This document shows positions 50,398-52,487 of a stretch of 52,487 nt of DNA, in pieces. Made by a program: the position numbers and the translations under genes. How positions within the stretch are numbered: position 1 is the stretch's first letter; every line of letters starts with the position of its first letter. The notes under the pieces were generated by a model that saw nothing but the letters and a program-made list of their open reading frames with translations, did no database searches and was not told the DNA's origin. This stretch comes from CAYUQT01 sp964596165 (GTDB lineage Bacteria > Planctomycetota > Phycisphaerae > UBA1845 > JAFGLZ01), in contig CAZQTW010000047.1 in NCBI GenBank assembly GCA_964596165.1, positions 1-52,487 of the forward strand, read 5' to 3'.

Positions 50398-51777
50398 CTA
50401 CTTCAAGTGCAGCTCCACCACCGGTATCAGCGTATTCGGTTTGAGCATCGGCAGATCGAGGACAATGCCGTGCTCGGCCCCTTGCTGTTCGGCCATCCAG
50501 GCCCCTTTTCCGCTGCTGAATCTCACTTCGGAGGCATCGTTCAAGAGCTGGGCGTAGGCGACCCGGTCGGCGAAGCCGTCGAGGGCCAGCTTGCCCATCG
50601 GCCACACCAGCACGTGGACATAGAGGCGCTTCGTCTTGGGGTTATAGGTGAGCAGGCAGTTGTCCGGTTTCTTGAATTCGGCCGGCGCTTGCGTGCAGCC
50701 GTAAATGGAGCGACTGTGCAATTGCATCCACTGGCCGACGGCAGCAAGGCGATCGAGGGCACGATCGTCGAATGTGCCGCGCGCGGTGGGGCCGACGTTG
50801 AGCAAGAGGTTGCCGCCCTTGCTGACCGTCTCGATCAGCATGACTACAAGCTGCTGCGGGCTCTTCCAGGTGGCCTCATCGCGGTGATAGCCCCACGACC
50901 CGCTGAAAGTCTGGCAGGTCTCCCAGGGCACGCGTTGGCCGTCCATACTGACCCATGCGCGCGGCATGAATTGCTCCGGCGTTCGGAAGTCCCAGCCGTC
51001 CGGCCGGTCGAGCAGATCCAGGCGGTCATTGATGATGCAGTTGGGCTGCAACTCGCGGATGAGTTTGAGCAGGCGCTCGGACTGCCAGTCGTTGCGCCCC
51101 TTGCCGTCGGGACCGGGAAACGAGAAATCGAGAAACAGGCAGTCGATTTGGCCGAACTCGGTGAGTAGTTCGCGCAACTGGTTTTCCATGTAGTCGACAT
51201 ACTTGCGGATATCGCGGTTCTTTGCCTTCTCGCGAAACTCCTTGTTGTCGCGCATCGGGTGACACCGGTCGACGGGATAGTCAGGGTGGTGCCAGTCGAG
51301 CAGCGAGTAGTAGAAGCCCACGCGGAGCCCCTCGGCCCGGAAGGCCTCGACCATCGGCTTGATCAGGTCCTTGCCGCCGGGCGTCTTGGTGGCTTTGTAG
51401 TCGGTGAACTTGGAATCCCACAGACAGAAGCCTTCGTGGTGCTTGGTGGTGATAACGAAGTACTTCATGCCTGCCTGTTTGGCCGCGCGCGCCCACGCCT
51501 TCGGGTCGTATAGGTCGGGGTCGAAGTGATGGAAGTACTTCTGGTAGGCGTCGTCGGGGATCCGCTCGTAGTTCTTCACCCATTCGTGTCGCGCCGCCAG
51601 CGCGTAGGTTCCCCAATGAATGAACATGCCGAAGCGTGCTTCGAGCCACCATTGCATGCGATCCTCGCTGAACTTGGGCGAGACCTTGGTTGGGTCCTCG
51701 GCGGCCCAGCAAACGGGGGCGCAGAGAACGATAGCGAATGCACCGGCCAGAAGCAGGATGTGCGGATTCTCTGACAT
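50398..51777 (-). CDS. GH29 alpha-L-fucosidase-like enzyme
   Basis: A 459-residue secreted protein with a signal peptide (ILLLAGAFAIVLCAPVCWA). GH29 features: WWLEARFGMFIHWGTY (about 43-58), TTKHHEGFCLWDSKFTDY (about 110-127) and the nucleophile region FGQIDCLFLDFSFPG with the nucleophile Asp at about residue 217. A C-terminal beta domain follows. It should release terminal L-fucose from glycans, for example fucoidan or mucin-type sugars. The start at 51777 has GAGG nine bases upstream; an ATG at 51792 is also in frame. It is the upstream member of a run with the metzincin-like gene. Confidence 0.93.
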   Translation of the reverse strand: MSENPHILLLAGAFAIVLCAPVCWAAEDPTKVSPKFSEDRMQWWLEARFGMFIHWGTYALAARHEWVKNYERIPDDAYQKYFHHFDPDLYDPKAWARAAKQAGMKYFVITTKHHEGFCLWDSKFTDYKATKTPGGKDLIKPMVEAFRAEGLRVGFYYSLLDWHHPDYPVDRCHPMRDNKEFREKAKNRDIRKYVDYMENQLRELLTEFGQIDCLFLDFSFPGPDGKGRNDWQSERLLKLIRELQPNCIINDRLDLLDRPDGWDFRTPEQFMPRAWVSMDGQRVPWETCQTFSGSWGYHRDEATWKSPQQLVVMLIETVSKGGNLLLNVGPTARGTFDDRALDRLAAVGQWMQLHSRSIYGCTQAPAEFKKPDNCLLTYNPKTKRLYVHVLVWPMGKLALDGFADRVAYAQLLNDASEVRFSSGKGAWMAEQQGAEHGIVLDLPMLKPNTLIPVVELHLK

Positions 51778-52103
51778 GATGGTGACCCTCATTTATCGAA
51801 CGACAGGACAGACAACAACAGCAGACCTGAACCAGATCGACGGCCTTCGGCCACAGGCGGCTCGACGCAAACAAGCGGCGACTCTGTGCCGAGAGGCGAC
51901 TCTATGAGATTAGCGGGTTCGGGGCTCATGAGCGCTCGTTGACAGTGGCGGCTCCGATTGGAGTCGGAGATTCTGCGACCGAACTGAACGGGGCGTACAT
52001 CAGCCGTCGCCGCAGCAACGGGACAGCATTGTATGCCAAGCGGGCTATTCAGACCACGGGAAAGGAAGGGAGGGTCAGAGGTAACCGTTCAGGCCCGTCC
52101 GGG
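51778..52103. other. Intergenic region between fucosidase and IS66 element
   Basis: No gene. It contains a short GGCC-TTC-GGCC hairpin (about 51842-51852) and the promoter of the fucosidase gene. The IS left end appears to begin at about 52104. Confidence 0.4.
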
Positions 52104-52487
52104 GTAAGCGAGAAAATCTTGAGAATCTTCGATTTCAGACTTGCGCTGTCGCCTTTAATGTGCTATAGAGCAGTTCATGGACATGCCAACTGGCACGGAT
52201 GCTGGGCTTCAGGAAGTCATCGACGCCTTCCTGCAAGGCAAGCTCACCGAACCACAGGCCGAACAACTTGCCCGTTGCGACGCCGCCACCCTGAAGGATG
52301 TCATGCTGACCACCTCGGCACGGATCGCAGAACTGACCGAGCAGGTACGCGGAGCCTGTGAACTGATGTCCCAACTGCAGGCTCAGGTTCGTCAACTCCA
52401 GGAGGAGGTGCGTGACCTTCGCCGGCGCCTCCATACGAACTCCTCGAACTCATCCCTTCCGCCGTCGGCGAATCCGCCGTCGGCCCC
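52104..52487 (+). mobile_element. IS66-family element, left part
   Basis: A putative left terminal repeat starting GTAAGCGAGAA (52104) precedes the transposase. IS66-family ends often start GTAAGCG. The other end lies outside the window, so neither the terminal repeat nor the 8-bp target duplication can be checked. Confidence 0.45.
52177..52487 (+). CDS. IS66-family transposase N-terminus (partial)
   Basis: The first 103 residues of a transposase, cut off by the window end. After a helical N-terminus (LQEVIDAFLQGKLTEPQAEQ) there is a coiled coil (LTEQVRGACELMSQLQAQVR) and the characteristic HTNSSNSSLPPSANPPSA segment of IS66 transposases. The catalytic DDE domain lies beyond the edge. The start is the ATG at 52177. 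Confidence 0.85.
   Translation, partial: MDMPTGTDAGLQEVIDAFLQGKLTEPQAEQLARCDAATLKDVMLTTSARIAELTEQVRGACELMSQLQAQVRQLQEEVRDLRRRLHTNSSNSSLPPSANPPSA

Noticed and set aside
1..52487. tRNA, rRNA or replication origin features
   Set aside because: No recognisable tRNA arm sequences, rRNA segments, DnaA boxes or partition genes were seen.

Overview
The window is a high-GC (about 62-65%) bacterial chromosome segment that reads as a member of the Planctomycetota, most likely Phycisphaerae or a sister lineage. The evidence is the mix of gene families: large secreted T5SS/PEP-CTERM-type repeat proteins, a pseudopilin with the GFTLIELLVV signature, DUF1559-like architecture, many putative secreted glycosidases without SusCD partners, an MttB/UroD/DUF2284 methyltransferase set, and secreted proteins rich in Asp-Pro-Asn. 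No rRNA, tRNA or CRISPR array was seen. The lineage call is an inference from gene content.

Layout. 1-1085: a very GC-rich partial reading frame resembling alpha-2-macroglobulin, broken at a run of ten G, next to an unrecognised coding-like segment; this edge may be chimeric. 1086-10143: a minus-strand exopolysaccharide locus with a METTL-like methyltransferase, a GT2, two GT4 glycosyltransferases, a WecG/TagA transferase, an initiating sugar transferase and two long TPR proteins. 10378-12535: an acetyltransferase, a small lipoprotein and a BASS-type transporter. 12697-16168: a minus-strand operon of a lipoprotein, two STAS proteins and a GH32/43-like protein. 16385-25070: an orphan ABC ATPase, a lipoprotein, an M20 peptidase, a DUF547 lipoprotein, an ion/citrate-type antiporter and a DUF255 thioredoxin-domain protein. 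25074-28692: a compact phosphorelay operon of a CHASE4-type hybrid kinase with receiver and Hpt domains plus two stand-alone receivers.

28999-51777 is an accessory glycan-utilisation region. It contains a six-hairpin glycosidase-like protein, a pseudopilin, a DPN-rich secreted protein, a tight operon joining corrinoid-type methyltransferases (UroD/MtaA-like and MttB-like, with DUF2284 and a tiny Cys-rich protein) to a BNR sialidase-like protein and an alpha-galactosidase-like protein, a 1183-residue repeat protein, a DUF6259-like glycosidase, the remains of two HEPN/MNT pairs, a metzincin-like lipoprotein and a GH29 alpha-L-fucosidase. An IS66-family element begins at the right edge.

The most interesting candidate system is the operon at 34624-41344, which joins methyl transfer to glycan cleavage and suggests demethylation of a methylated glycan or a glycan-linked methylated compound. 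Also notable are a possible C-terminal sorting signal (Cys-Gly-x-Gly, membrane helix, Arg-rich end) shared by two secreted proteins, and a metzincin-like active site split by an insertion.
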